From: Bacteroidia bacterium
GTDB lineage: Bacteria > Bacteroidota > Bacteroidia > Palsa-965
DNA: 64,000 nucleotides
NCBI GenBank assembly: GCA_025454955.1
Contig: JALONL010000014.1
Location: 1 to 64,000 of the forward strand
Direction: 5' to 3'
The translations under genes and the position numbers were made by a program. The notes beneath the pieces were generated by a model that saw only the letters and a program-made list of their open reading frames with translations, did not search any database and had not been told where the DNA came from. This document shows positions 1 to 7,297 of the stretch, piece by piece; within the stretch, counting starts at the first letter, position 1; the number at the start of each line of letters is the position of its first letter.

Positions 1-44
1 AGTATCGATACGATCTGGCTCTCGGTGAATTTCGATTTTTTCAT
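1..44 (-). mobile_element. IS3-family transposase OrfA, N-terminal fragment cut by the window edge
   Basis: Reading the minus strand from the ATG at 44 gives MKKSKFTESQIVSI before the window ends. This closely matches the conserved beginning of IS3/IS911-type OrfA transposases (MKKSKFTEEQIV...), the helix-turn-helix subunit that binds the terminal inverted repeats. Only 14 codons are visible, so the rest of the element and its far end lie outside. The insertion sequence therefore extends leftwards, and its end facing this window should lie somewhere in 45-331. The identification rests on a short but very characteristic motif. Confidence 0.75.
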
Positions 45-331
45 ACGCTCTGCGAAAGTTAGTAGTTTTGAGCGTAGCTGTTTTTGGGGAAGGTTTCACG
101 ACCATGCCAGGTGACAGATTGAACATGACTGTTTTCTGAGAGCCCTTTTTGAAACAGCATATTTCTTTGTTCAGAATACCTGCTTTTCATTTATTGAATG
201 TACGGAAAATCAGAAACTACGATCCCGATGAAAAATCGGCATTGAAGTGTTTTACCACAGGTCACGTGGAGAGTGCGTTTGGGGAAGGCTTCAATTTCGC
301 AGCATTTCAAGAAACAATTATCTGCCAACCA
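45..331. other. Non-coding stretch between the insertion sequence and the polyamine operon
   Basis: No convincing gene is visible. The left part should contain the terminal inverted repeat of the IS3-type element, but its boundary cannot be fixed without the other end. The 16-mer tttggggaaggtttca at 83-98 recurs with one mismatch at 278-293, which may be chance or an IS-related duplication. The minus-strand operon ends at 332, and no clear terminator hairpin was seen downstream of it. Confidence 0.4.
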
Positions 332-1399
332 TCAAAGCATTTGCTGCACCCGCTCATCCTTAGAAATACGCCAGATAAACCCATCAAGCACATAATGCGT
401 AACCTGCGGCAAAGCCAGCAGCGGAACAATTAACGCCAGCATTTCCCCATTTCCCTCAAACACATTTATACCCGCCGAGCCAAATACTTCGGGCCTTTCC
501 TGCCACACCAACGCATCCCAGAGCCATTCTTCGGCAAAGGCAAATACCAGCAGCAAACCGGCAAACACGGCCAGCATACGCACACTGAACAACTTTTGCA
601 ACCACGGCTGTGCGGGCGCAGTGTAAGTGCGGCGGCCATAAAACCAGATGAGTGCCATATACGGAATGCCATGCGAAACCACATTGAGCAAAGTAAAAGT
701 CATATCGCCGTTAAAATATACAATGCCAAAATACCACGACAATGCCGTGCCCGCCACCAGCACGGTTCGCGGCAAATTGAATATGCCTTTGGCGGCAAAC
801 TGCCACACTTCCTTAATTGCCCACGCCAGCATCAATGCAAGATAAACCAAGCCTGCTGCAAACGAGATGTGTTCGGCGGGTACATTGGTTTGCACAAAAT
901 CGCCGGCCACAAACCAGTGAAAATCGCGGCCCGGGTGCAGGTGCCACCAGAGCAGCGGGTAAAGCATGGTGGCGTAAATTACCACGGCATCAAGCCTGCG
1001 CATCCAACTGCGTGCTTCGCGGCGCGAGTAAATGCGCATGAAGCCGTATTGCTGCCGCACAAAATGAAATACGGCAATGTAGGCCATTACCCGCCAGAAC
1101 CATTGCATACCGGCCAGGCAAAGCAACACGCCAGCCACATAGCACACAGCCGGAATGCCCAGCAGCAGCCACCTGCGTTCGTGCATCAGCTTTTTGTCGA
1201 AATAGGTGCGGTAAAGTGTGCTATATACATGCGCCACATCAATGCAAAGCACCAGTATTACCCAAGCGGCTGTGCTTACGGGCTGCTGCTCGCCAAACCA
1301 TTGCGGAAAAAGGAAAATGAGCAGCAAACCCAGCAGGGGAGGCGAGAGGACAAACACCCCGTCGGCCAGCGGCGAATGTATCCAGGGGTGTTTACGCAT
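332..1399 (-). CDS. Polytopic membrane protein, last gene of the polyamine operon
   Basis: A protein of about 355 residues made almost entirely of hydrophobic segments (roughly eight to nine membrane helices) with short polar loops. I chose the ATG at 1399 (MRKHPWIHSPLADG) because it overlaps the stop of the preceding FAD-oxidoreductase gene by 8 bases, a typical coupled arrangement; the longer upstream reading frame only shadows that gene. Near the C-terminus is HYVLDGFIWR, which looks like a conserved His/Asp-containing motif at a membrane face. I do not recognise a biochemical function. Position and coupling suggest it works with the aminopropyltransferase and flavoprotein, for example as a membrane partner, but that is inference. 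Confidence 0.8.
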   Translation of the reverse strand: MRKHPWIHSPLADGVFVLSPPLLGLLLIFLFPQWFGEQQPVSTAAWVILVLCIDVAHVYSTLYRTYFDKKLMHERRWLLLGIPAVCYVAGVLLCLAGMQWFWRVMAYIAVFHFVRQQYGFMRIYSRREARSWMRRLDAVVIYATMLYPLLWWHLHPGRDFHWFVAGDFVQTNVPAEHISFAAGLVYLALMLAWAIKEVWQFAAKGIFNLPRTVLVAGTALSWYFGIVYFNGDMTFTLLNVVSHGIPYMALIWFYGRRTYTAPAQPWLQKLFSVRMLAVFAGLLLVFAFAEEWLWDALVWQERPEVFGSAGINVFEGNGEMLALIVPLLALPQVTHYVLDGFIWRISKDERVQQML

Positions 1400-3038
1400 G
1401 GTGTGGCAAGTTTGCAAGTACAGCCTGTGCAGCTTGCAGGCCCTGGTAAAATGCTTCTTCAAAAATAGAAATGCCACTTAAATCAGTGTGCGCAAAGTGA
1501 ATGCGGTTTTGCAACGGCCCGGCTGCCTGCCTGCGTGCATCGCCCCAGATGAAGCCGGGCAGCGGACGTATCATGCCATGCCCCCAGAGCCACACGTCGA
1601 TATTGCTTATGCTGCTGCGCACTCCCGGATGTGCTTTGCCGAGTTCGGCAATAATCAAATCGCACCAGGCACTGTGTGTAAGCGCGGAGGCTTCGCGGCG
1701 TGCTTCTGCCGGGGGCAGGTGCGTGAGCGGCATGTAAAACGTAAACACGTATTCATTGCCCGGCTGCTGCAGTTGCTGGTGGCAGGCATTTACATAGCCT
1801 AAGGCTTTGCTGCCGTGTATTACATTGTCCCAGCTCAGCGGTACATTGCCGTTGCTCTGAAATTCCTTCGTGGTAATGTTGGCCACCATCCACGGCGAGT
1901 AAGTAAATGCCGAAGTGTTTATGGTGCGAAGTCCGCCCAGCAGTTTCGAGGCAATAAACTGCGGCATGGCCATAATTACCTGTGCGGCTTCATAACGCAG
2001 TGTGTGGTTGGCGGCCACGTCCCACACATCCACCCAAACCTTATCGTTATTAATTTGCACGGCGGTGGCCATTTGCCTTGTGCGTATTTCGGCGGTTATG
2101 TTTTTTTGCAGCGTGTGTATGAGGCGCGCATTGCCTTCGGGGAATGTAATTACTGAGCCTTCATACGCCTCGCCGCCGCCGTGCCGTGAAGCGAAGTAAT
2201 GAATGCCCGCCCATGCCGAGGTATCGTTTACCGTGGTGCCGTAATCGTCGCGGCAGCAGTAGTTCACATATTCAATGAGTTCGGGAGCCGTAAAGCCTTG
2301 TGCGGCTAGCCATTGCTGCATGGTGATGCGGTCGAGGCTACGGAAATTTTCGTCGGTGCTGCTGCGGTCGAGCGGTATGGCGAATGCTTTTTTGCCGTCG
2401 GTGCCGGTGGCGTTTCTGAATTGTGACATGCTTTTCAGAAACTGCGTTATCTGTTCTTTTGCATCTGACGCCAGACCATACGCAGGCACCAGATCGGCCT
2501 GCCAGCGGGTGTTTATGAAGAGGCGTTCCTGCGGGGCAAAACTCAGGTGGAGTTCGTTGTACACAGGTTCGCCATGCGCGTTGCGACCGGTAACGGTGCC
2601 GTTTTCTTCGAGCAGTGCAATGAGTTCGGAAAGCGATGAATCGGGCAGGGGCAGGTAATGTGCGCCCCACGGGTAAGCCGAAATTTTGTTGCTTCCGCCG
2701 CGTGCATTGCCGCCGGTTTCGGACTCAAGATCGAGCAGCAGAAATTCCACTCCGACTTTTTTCAATTGCCTAGCCGCTGAAAGTCCGGCCACGCCGCCGC
2801 CAATAATAAGTGTGCTTACTTTTTGCGTGCGCTGCGGGGACGGGAAATTTCCTTCGCGTAAGCGATGACCAACCTCACTTCCCGAACCGGTGAGTTTTCC
2901 GGCTATTGGTGCTTGAGTATTACCATTGGTACAATGAGGCAGCAGCATGGAAGCTCCGGCCAGCGCGGCCATGCGGGCCAGAAACGCACTCCGGCTCAGC
3001 AGCAGCGGCGCAGTTCCGTTTAGTTTACCCGGCTCCAT
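1392..3038 (-). CDS. Exported FAD-dependent oxidoreductase, amine-oxidase-like
   Basis: A 548-residue flavoprotein. After an N-terminal hydrophobic segment ending in LLPHC (lipobox-like, Cys near residue 35) comes an FAD-binding Rossmann motif, IIGGGVAGLSAA, followed by the ETGG continuation typical of the amine oxidase/phytoene desaturase superfamily. Near the C-terminus, HFAHTDLSG..FEEAFYQG resembles the second FAD-contact region of flavin amine oxidases. The start at 3038 overlaps the aminopropyltransferase gene by 19 bases, and the longer frame upstream is a shadow. Being next to AdoMet decarboxylase-like and aminopropyltransferase genes suggests oxidation of a polyamine or polyamine conjugate. 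An exported flavoprotein with no clear twin-arginine pair is unusual. Substrate unknown. Confidence 0.8.
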   Translation of the reverse strand: MEPGKLNGTAPLLLSRSAFLARMAALAGASMLLPHCTNGNTQAPIAGKLTGSGSEVGHRLREGNFPSPQRTQKVSTLIIGGGVAGLSAARQLKKVGVEFLLLDLESETGGNARGGSNKISAYPWGAHYLPLPDSSLSELIALLEENGTVTGRNAHGEPVYNELHLSFAPQERLFINTRWQADLVPAYGLASDAKEQITQFLKSMSQFRNATGTDGKKAFAIPLDRSSTDENFRSLDRITMQQWLAAQGFTAPELIEYVNYCCRDDYGTTVNDTSAWAGIHYFASRHGGGEAYEGSVITFPEGNARLIHTLQKNITAEIRTRQMATAVQINNDKVWVDVWDVAANHTLRYEAAQVIMAMPQFIASKLLGGLRTINTSAFTYSPWMVANITTKEFQSNGNVPLSWDNVIHGSKALGYVNACHQQLQQPGNEYVFTFYMPLTHLPPAEARREASALTHSAWCDLIIAELGKAHPGVRSSISNIDVWLWGHGMIRPLPGFIWGDARRQAAGPLQNRIHFAHTDLSGISIFEEAFYQGLQAAQAVLANLPHHA

Positions 3039-4516
3039 TCTTTCTCGAAATAATGCACCAATGCCTGGTTGTTCAGCCTGTTTACTTCGGCCTCGCGCTG
3101 CGCCATGTCTTTGGGGAAATGAAAAAGCTGCGGCAACACACTCTCGTCGATAAACCGCAAACCGGCCGGAAAACCGGCTGTGTACAGTTCTTTTTCGCTG
3201 TGCTGCACCAGCATAAATCCCCACTCGCCAAACGAAGGCACCAAAGCATGGTAAGGACGCACACTCAACCCGGCCGACTGGATGGTGCGGTGAATACACC
3301 AGAACGACTGCGGCGCATAAAACGGTGAAGTGGATTGAATAACCGCCGCCCCGCCCGGCGCAAGCGTTTTACCCAGCATATCGTAAAACGATTTGGTGTA
3401 GAGTTTACCGATAGAATAATTGGAAGGATCGGGAAAATCAACCACAATAAAATCGAAAAGCTGCGTATTGGCCGTGAGCCATCGAAACGCATCGGCATTT
3501 TGCACACGCACTTTGGGCGAAAGCAGTGCGCGGCTGTTTAACGTGGTAAGCAATTCGTGCTGCGAAAAAAGTGTGGTCATTTGAGGATCAAGATCCACCA
3601 GCACCACCTGTTTCACAAACGGGTATTTCAAAATTTCACGCACCGCAAGCCCGTCGCCGCCGCCCAGCACCAGCACACGCTGCGCCTTGTTTACCTGCAC
3701 CATTCCCGGATGCACCAATGCTTCGTGGTAACGGTATTCATCGGCCGAACTGAATTGTAAATTGCCATTCAGAAACAGGCGCAGTTCATTTTCGTTTTTG
3801 GTAAGCACCATGCGCTGATAGGGTGTAGAGCCCGAATACACGACGTGTGCATGGTATGTGGTTTCTTCGGTTTGCTCCATGATACGGTCGGCATACACCA
3901 TACCTACGAGCAGCGCAATAAGCGAAGCCACGCCTGCAATGGCTAAGTATTTACGTGTAGATAATTCTTCCCTGAACGCATACACGAGATACAAACCCAC
4001 ACCCGCATTCATTATTCCAAACAGCATGGAGGTGCGTATTAACCCCAGGTAAGGCACCAGCAGCAGCGGAAATATTACCGAAGCCAGCAACGCACCAATG
4101 TAATCGAACGTAAATACTTTTGAAACCAGGTCGCGAAACGCCACGCGGTCTTTGAGTATGCGCAGCAGCAGCGGTATTTCGAGCCCCACCAATGTGCCGG
4201 TAATGCCCACCAGCAAATACAGCAGCAGCCTGAACGATTCGACATGCGGAAAAAGGTAAAACAGCAGTGCCGAACTGAAACCGCCCACCACGCCCACCAG
4301 AATTTCGATCTGAATAAACCAGCTAAGCAGGTTGCGCTCGAAATAGCGCGAAAGCCATGAGCCAATGCCCATGGCAAAAAGATACACACCTATAATGGTA
4401 GAAAACTGTGTGACCGAATCGCCCAGCAGATAGCTGGCCAACGTGCCCGCCACCAGTTCGTAAACCAGTCCGCACGTAGCCACCACAAAAACGGCAATGA
4501 GCAGCAGTAGTTGCAT
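3020..4516 (-). CDS. speE: Membrane-fused polyamine aminopropyltransferase (spermidine synthase-like)
   Basis: 498 residues. About the first 200 form six to seven membrane helices, starting MQLLLLIAVFVVATCGLVYE, the usual opening of membrane-bound spermidine synthase homologues. The rest is a Rossmann-fold aminopropyltransferase domain with the AdoMet-type motif VLVLGGGDGLAVREIL, the acidic end of strand 2 (VVLVDLDP) and the catalytic-region motif VVDFPDPS. The family moves an aminopropyl group from decarboxylated AdoMet to an amine; fusion to a membrane domain suggests that the acceptor, or the product, is membrane-associated. It lies 6 bases after the DUF350 gene. Symbol given for the family only; the acceptor is unknown. 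Confidence 0.88.
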   Translation of the reverse strand: MQLLLLIAVFVVATCGLVYELVAGTLASYLLGDSVTQFSTIIGVYLFAMGIGSWLSRYFERNLLSWFIQIEILVGVVGGFSSALLFYLFPHVESFRLLLYLLVGITGTLVGLEIPLLLRILKDRVAFRDLVSKVFTFDYIGALLASVIFPLLLVPYLGLIRTSMLFGIMNAGVGLYLVYAFREELSTRKYLAIAGVASLIALLVGMVYADRIMEQTEETTYHAHVVYSGSTPYQRMVLTKNENELRLFLNGNLQFSSADEYRYHEALVHPGMVQVNKAQRVLVLGGGDGLAVREILKYPFVKQVVLVDLDPQMTTLFSQHELLTTLNSRALLSPKVRVQNADAFRWLTANTQLFDFIVVDFPDPSNYSIGKLYTKSFYDMLGKTLAPGGAAVIQSTSPFYAPQSFWCIHRTIQSAGLSVRPYHALVPSFGEWGFMLVQHSEKELYTAGFPAGLRFIDESVLPQLFHFPKDMAQREAEVNRLNNQALVHYFEKEWSRVN

Positions 4517-4522
4517 GGCGGC

Positions 4523-4747
4523 TTAACCGTGTATGGCCGCAGCAATAATCCAGCCCAAAGCCAGCATAAAACCGGCGGCAAGAATGGCCAGCGCGGTATT
4601 TTGTTTCTCCACAATTTCTTTCCAGAGATTATGTTTCACCACAATCCTGTCGATAATCCAGAAAGCAAACACCAGCACGGCAATTCCTACTATGGAATAC
4701 ACCAGCGAACTGATTAAGGGTTTGGTGGAAAGGAACTCGTTAAACAT
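4523..4747 (-). CDS. DUF350 family small membrane protein
   Basis: A 74-residue protein with two membrane helices (about residues 14-32 and 51-72) separated by a charged stretch, DRIVVKHNLWKEIVEKQN. This length and pattern, with the ending LAAGFMLALGWIIAAAIHG, fit the DUF350 (YjfL-like) family, which usually has two or four helices. From what I recall of comparative genomics, DUF350 genes co-occur with polyamine enzymes and glutathionylspermidine-synthase-like proteins. Here the gene sits between a small unknown protein (12-base gap) and the aminopropyltransferase (6-base gap). Its molecular role is unknown. Confidence 0.82.
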   Translation of the reverse strand: MFNEFLSTKPLISSLVYSIVGIAVLVFAFWIIDRIVVKHNLWKEIVEKQNTALAILAAGFMLALGWIIAAAIHG

Positions 4748-4759
4748 GGCTGTTTCGGT

Positions 4760-4960
4760 TTATTTGTGATACCTGTAATAATATGATGATCCGCGGTTTC
4801 CGGAAGAGGAACTGCTGTATGAATTACCCTTGGGGTCGAATTTTTCGTCGTCGGAACTGTTGTAAAACAATATGCCGTTTTGCTGCGCATACACGTAACC
4901 GCCAATGAGCATTACCACAAGGGCGGAGTAGATGTAAAAACCGGTGGATATTTTTTTCAT
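4760..4960 (-). CDS. Small membrane-anchored Ser/Tyr-rich protein
   Basis: 66 residues: MKKISTGFYIYSALVVMLIG provides a signal or anchor helix, followed by YVYAQQNGILFYN, an acidic patch (SSDDEKFD) and a low-complexity tail of Ser, Gly and Tyr ending YYYRYHK. The ATG at 4960 lies 5 bases after the stop of the DUF4178 gene; the longer frame upstream overlaps that gene and is rejected. I recognise no family. Strict colinearity in the operon makes it likely a real, cluster-specific component, perhaps an envelope-exposed accessory or acceptor. Confidence 0.7.
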   Translation of the reverse strand: MKKISTGFYIYSALVVMLIGGYVYAQQNGILFYNSSDDEKFDPKGNSYSSSSSGNRGSSYYYRYHK

Positions 4961-4965
4961 GGCAG

Positions 4966-6864
4966 TTACTCGGTATAATCGCTGTTGCTCCAGCGGCGTT
5001 TTTCGAAGAAATGGCGGCGCAGCAGCAGAATGAGTGGTAAAATTGAAACGGCGACCACGCTCCACCAGAAATTGCTTTGTGTGGGCACATCTCGGGTAAA
5101 GAGCAGCTGTATGTTGCGCCCTGTTTGGTTGTTGGTGCCGCTGCTTAAACTTATTTCGGCGCGGTAACGGCCTTCGGGTACAGCGGTTAGCAGCGAAGTG
5201 TTGGAGGGTTTGCCCTCTTCCCAACGCTCGCCGTCGTACATGCCCGAATAATATTCCGTGCCCACATTGGTGGCGTATTCCTGTAAAGTGCTTTCGTTGG
5301 TAAGAATCACAGTGGCTTCCGACCAGTTGTTGGAAATATCGCTGTTGAGGGTGACTTCGAGATTCTTTTTCCCGTTGTCGAGCATAAACGAAGGAGTAAC
5401 CACGGAGTAGCCCGAGGATATACTATCGGGCAGGGTGTAACGCTCAGAAAACACCACCGTGCTTTTATGATCGGTAAAAATAACCTGAATAAGAAAGAGC
5501 ACCACAAACGGCACCATGAAAGAAGCAAACAGCCATTTCCTGGGAATTATAAATTCGGGAGTGGGCTGCGAAGAACCCACGCCGTGCTGCGCGGGCATCT
5601 GCGAAAGGGTTTTGCCAAACGCATTGGCCACTTCCTTCCGTTTTATGTATTGCCCCTGATACCAGCCAAACGTGCTGTATGCAAGTTCGCTCGAAATCAG
5701 CAGCGGGGGCGATACATATTCGCGTGTTTCGGTGCGGCCCTGGTAATCGGGCATTCCCTGAAACTCGCCTGCGGCGGTGCGTGTAATGGCGCGACCTTTG
5801 AGAAAAAACTCGTATTTGTTTTTCTCATACACCGCATCCTGCTTTTCCCTTTCGGGAATACCTTCCACCGGACGAAGAAAATTCCAGTGTCCGTCGAATT
5901 CGCTGAGAAAATGATAGGGATATTCGGGATGAAAGAGCGTGTATTCGCGCCAGTAGTAGGAAGTGCCCGCTTCGTTTTTTTCGTGAATGGCAATAATAGT
6001 CCAGCGCACATTTTCGATTGTGGCCTGATCGCCTATTTTAAGCGCCACACCGGTTCTAAAGGCATTTCCCCTGTTTTTCAAAACCGATACGCCGCGGCCG
6101 GCAGAAGCCAGCAAACTAAAACACGACGAACAAATTAAATGTGTGCTTTGCTGCGCGGCAAACACCGGCACATTGTTCCGGCATACCGGACACGAATGCA
6201 CCTGCACCGGCTGCGCAGCCCTGTGCGCCGAGGGAATTTTATTGAGCAGCAAGGCGCGGCTTTCTTCGTTCAGCGTTTTGCCCACAAACGAAATTCCGTT
6301 TAACTGCTTGTCGAGCGCCATGCGGTAAATACCACCCACGTCGTTCTGCATCCAGATTGACATGCGCTGTTGCAGGATCATCGCATTCGGGAAACTTCCG
6401 GTAAAAATCTGGTCGGTAAGGTCGATAATTCCGGTGACCGTAAACAGCGGCTTGTTTGGATATACCGTAAAAGCCTGCCCCACTATCAACTTTTTTTTCT
6501 GTTCCATGCCAAGCAGGTCGTTGCTTGCATGAAGCACCATTAAGCCTCCGGTTTCTTCTTCTATCCAGATTACATTATTGTAACTGTGCGCAACCCATAA
6601 AATGGCGTAGCCTTCTTTGTATTTCTGAAACACGCCTCCGCTTACCACATACAAATCGCCTTCGTAGCTCAGCGAGTCGCCGGTTTTAATGCGGGCAAGC
6701 ACATCGGGCAGGGGAGGCATTTTGGCAATGGCTGTAACCTTGCCGGAGTAATTATCAATTTGCTGGCAGGTATTGCAGGCGTGGCACACATAAAGTTCGT
6801 CGCCCTTGTACACCGGTACCTGTACACCGCACATTACGCATTGCTGAAGAGTAGTTAATGCCAT
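4966..6864 (-). CDS. DUF4178 protein with two zinc ribbons and C-terminal membrane helices
   Basis: 632 residues. The N-terminus carries a CxxC...CxxC zinc ribbon (Cys 9, 12, 27, 30). A beta-rich segment with features of the DUF4178 family follows, then a second ribbon (CPVC...CSSC, roughly residues 230-260) and a second beta-rich unit containing YYWREYTLFHPEYPYHFLSE. A membrane helix lies near 445-466, then an extracytoplasmic beta domain, and a last helix near 598-618 with a basic tail. It starts 3 bases after the AdoMet decarboxylase-like gene. DUF4178 genes are recurrent neighbours of DUF350 and polyamine genes; no activity is established as far as I know. The duplicated ribbon-plus-DUF4178 layout is clear. 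Confidence 0.82.
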   Translation of the reverse strand: MALTTLQQCVMCGVQVPVYKGDELYVCHACNTCQQIDNYSGKVTAIAKMPPLPDVLARIKTGDSLSYEGDLYVVSGGVFQKYKEGYAILWVAHSYNNVIWIEEETGGLMVLHASNDLLGMEQKKKLIVGQAFTVYPNKPLFTVTGIIDLTDQIFTGSFPNAMILQQRMSIWMQNDVGGIYRMALDKQLNGISFVGKTLNEESRALLLNKIPSAHRAAQPVQVHSCPVCRNNVPVFAAQQSTHLICSSCFSLLASAGRGVSVLKNRGNAFRTGVALKIGDQATIENVRWTIIAIHEKNEAGTSYYWREYTLFHPEYPYHFLSEFDGHWNFLRPVEGIPEREKQDAVYEKNKYEFFLKGRAITRTAAGEFQGMPDYQGRTETREYVSPPLLISSELAYSTFGWYQGQYIKRKEVANAFGKTLSQMPAQHGVGSSQPTPEFIIPRKWLFASFMVPFVVLFLIQVIFTDHKSTVVFSERYTLPDSISSGYSVVTPSFMLDNGKKNLEVTLNSDISNNWSEATVILTNESTLQEYATNVGTEYYSGMYDGERWEEGKPSNTSLLTAVPEGRYRAEISLSSGTNNQTGRNIQLLFTRDVPTQSNFWWSVVAVSILPLILLLRRHFFEKRRWSNSDYTE

Positions 6865-6867
6865 GCT

Positions 6868-7227
6868 TCAGCGTTCTATCTGGTGAATATTGCTTAAACG
6901 GGCGTTGAAGAAACTGGCAATGCCCTGTGCCAGATGAAGCACGGTATCGTTGTTGCGGCGGCTGAAATTGGAGAGAAACACATCAAACGTGGCTAATTGA
7001 AATTCGGGCCAGGTGTGTATGGAAATATGCGATTCGGTAAGCGCCACCGCCGCGGTAAAACCGGCCTGCGGAAACTGGTGCCATACTTCGCCCGCCTGCG
7101 TAAGACCCAAAGCCTGTATTTCGGCACTGAGCCATACTTTAAAAGCCTCCATGTCTTTCAATGCTTCGGCATCGCTGGTATGAAGTGTGGCTAAGTAATG
7201 TAAACCGGGGCTATACTTCGTATTCAT
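6868..7227 (-). CDS. speH: S-adenosylmethionine decarboxylase-like protein (SpeH type) with Cys-to-Ser change
   Basis: 119 residues, the size of bacterial AdoMet decarboxylase proenzymes, which make the aminopropyl donor and form their pyruvoyl group by self-cleavage. The cleavage motif is intact: TESHISIHTWPE, with Ser66 as the expected pyruvoyl precursor and His71 matching the processing His. The catalytic Cys of Thermotoga maritima AdoMetDC (Cys83) falls at Ser86 here (DVFLSNF). I start at the ATG at 7227; a TTG at 7236 would lie inside the promoter element. It is the first gene of the polyamine operon and presumably feeds the aminopropyltransferase. The Ser may be a subfamily trait. Confidence 0.85.
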   Translation of the reverse strand: MNTKYSPGLHYLATLHTSDAEALKDMEAFKVWLSAEIQALGLTQAGEVWHQFPQAGFTAAVALTESHISIHTWPEFQLATFDVFLSNFSRRNNDTVLHLAQGIASFFNARLSNIHQIER

Positions 7228-7233
7228 GTGTGG

Positions 7234-7241
7234 CAAATGTA
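7234..7241 (-). promoter_or_regulatory. Promoter -7 element for the polyamine operon
   Basis: The minus strand reads TACATTTG, a full match to the Bacteroidota -7 element TAnnTTTG, ending 6 bases before the ATG at 7227. No good -33 TTTG was found at the usual distance. Transcription would begin at or almost at the start codon, giving a leaderless or near-leaderless mRNA. Confidence 0.5.
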
Positions 7242-7284
7242 TAAAAAACTGAAAATGATTTCGGGGATTTTTTCTGAAATCATT
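7242..7284 (-). terminator. Probable terminator of the AsmA-like gene
   Basis: A 9-bp stem (aatgatttc at 7254-7262, gaaatcatt at 7276-7284) is followed on the minus strand by TTCAGTTTTTT. It lies 14 bases beyond the stop of the AsmA-like gene and abuts the polyamine operon promoter, so it would insulate that operon. Confidence 0.45.
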
Positions 7285-7297
7285 GGCCGGAATATGC

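Noticed and set aside
149..433. Plus-strand reading frame of 94 codons at the left end
   Set aside because: It overlaps the end of the membrane protein gene, has no recognisable domain and no promoter; the IS end and spacer explain the region better.
596..1468. Long plus-strand frame opposite the membrane protein gene
   Set aside because: Its residue composition (rich in His, Gln and Arg) is that of an antisense shadow; the minus strand has a clear membrane protein.
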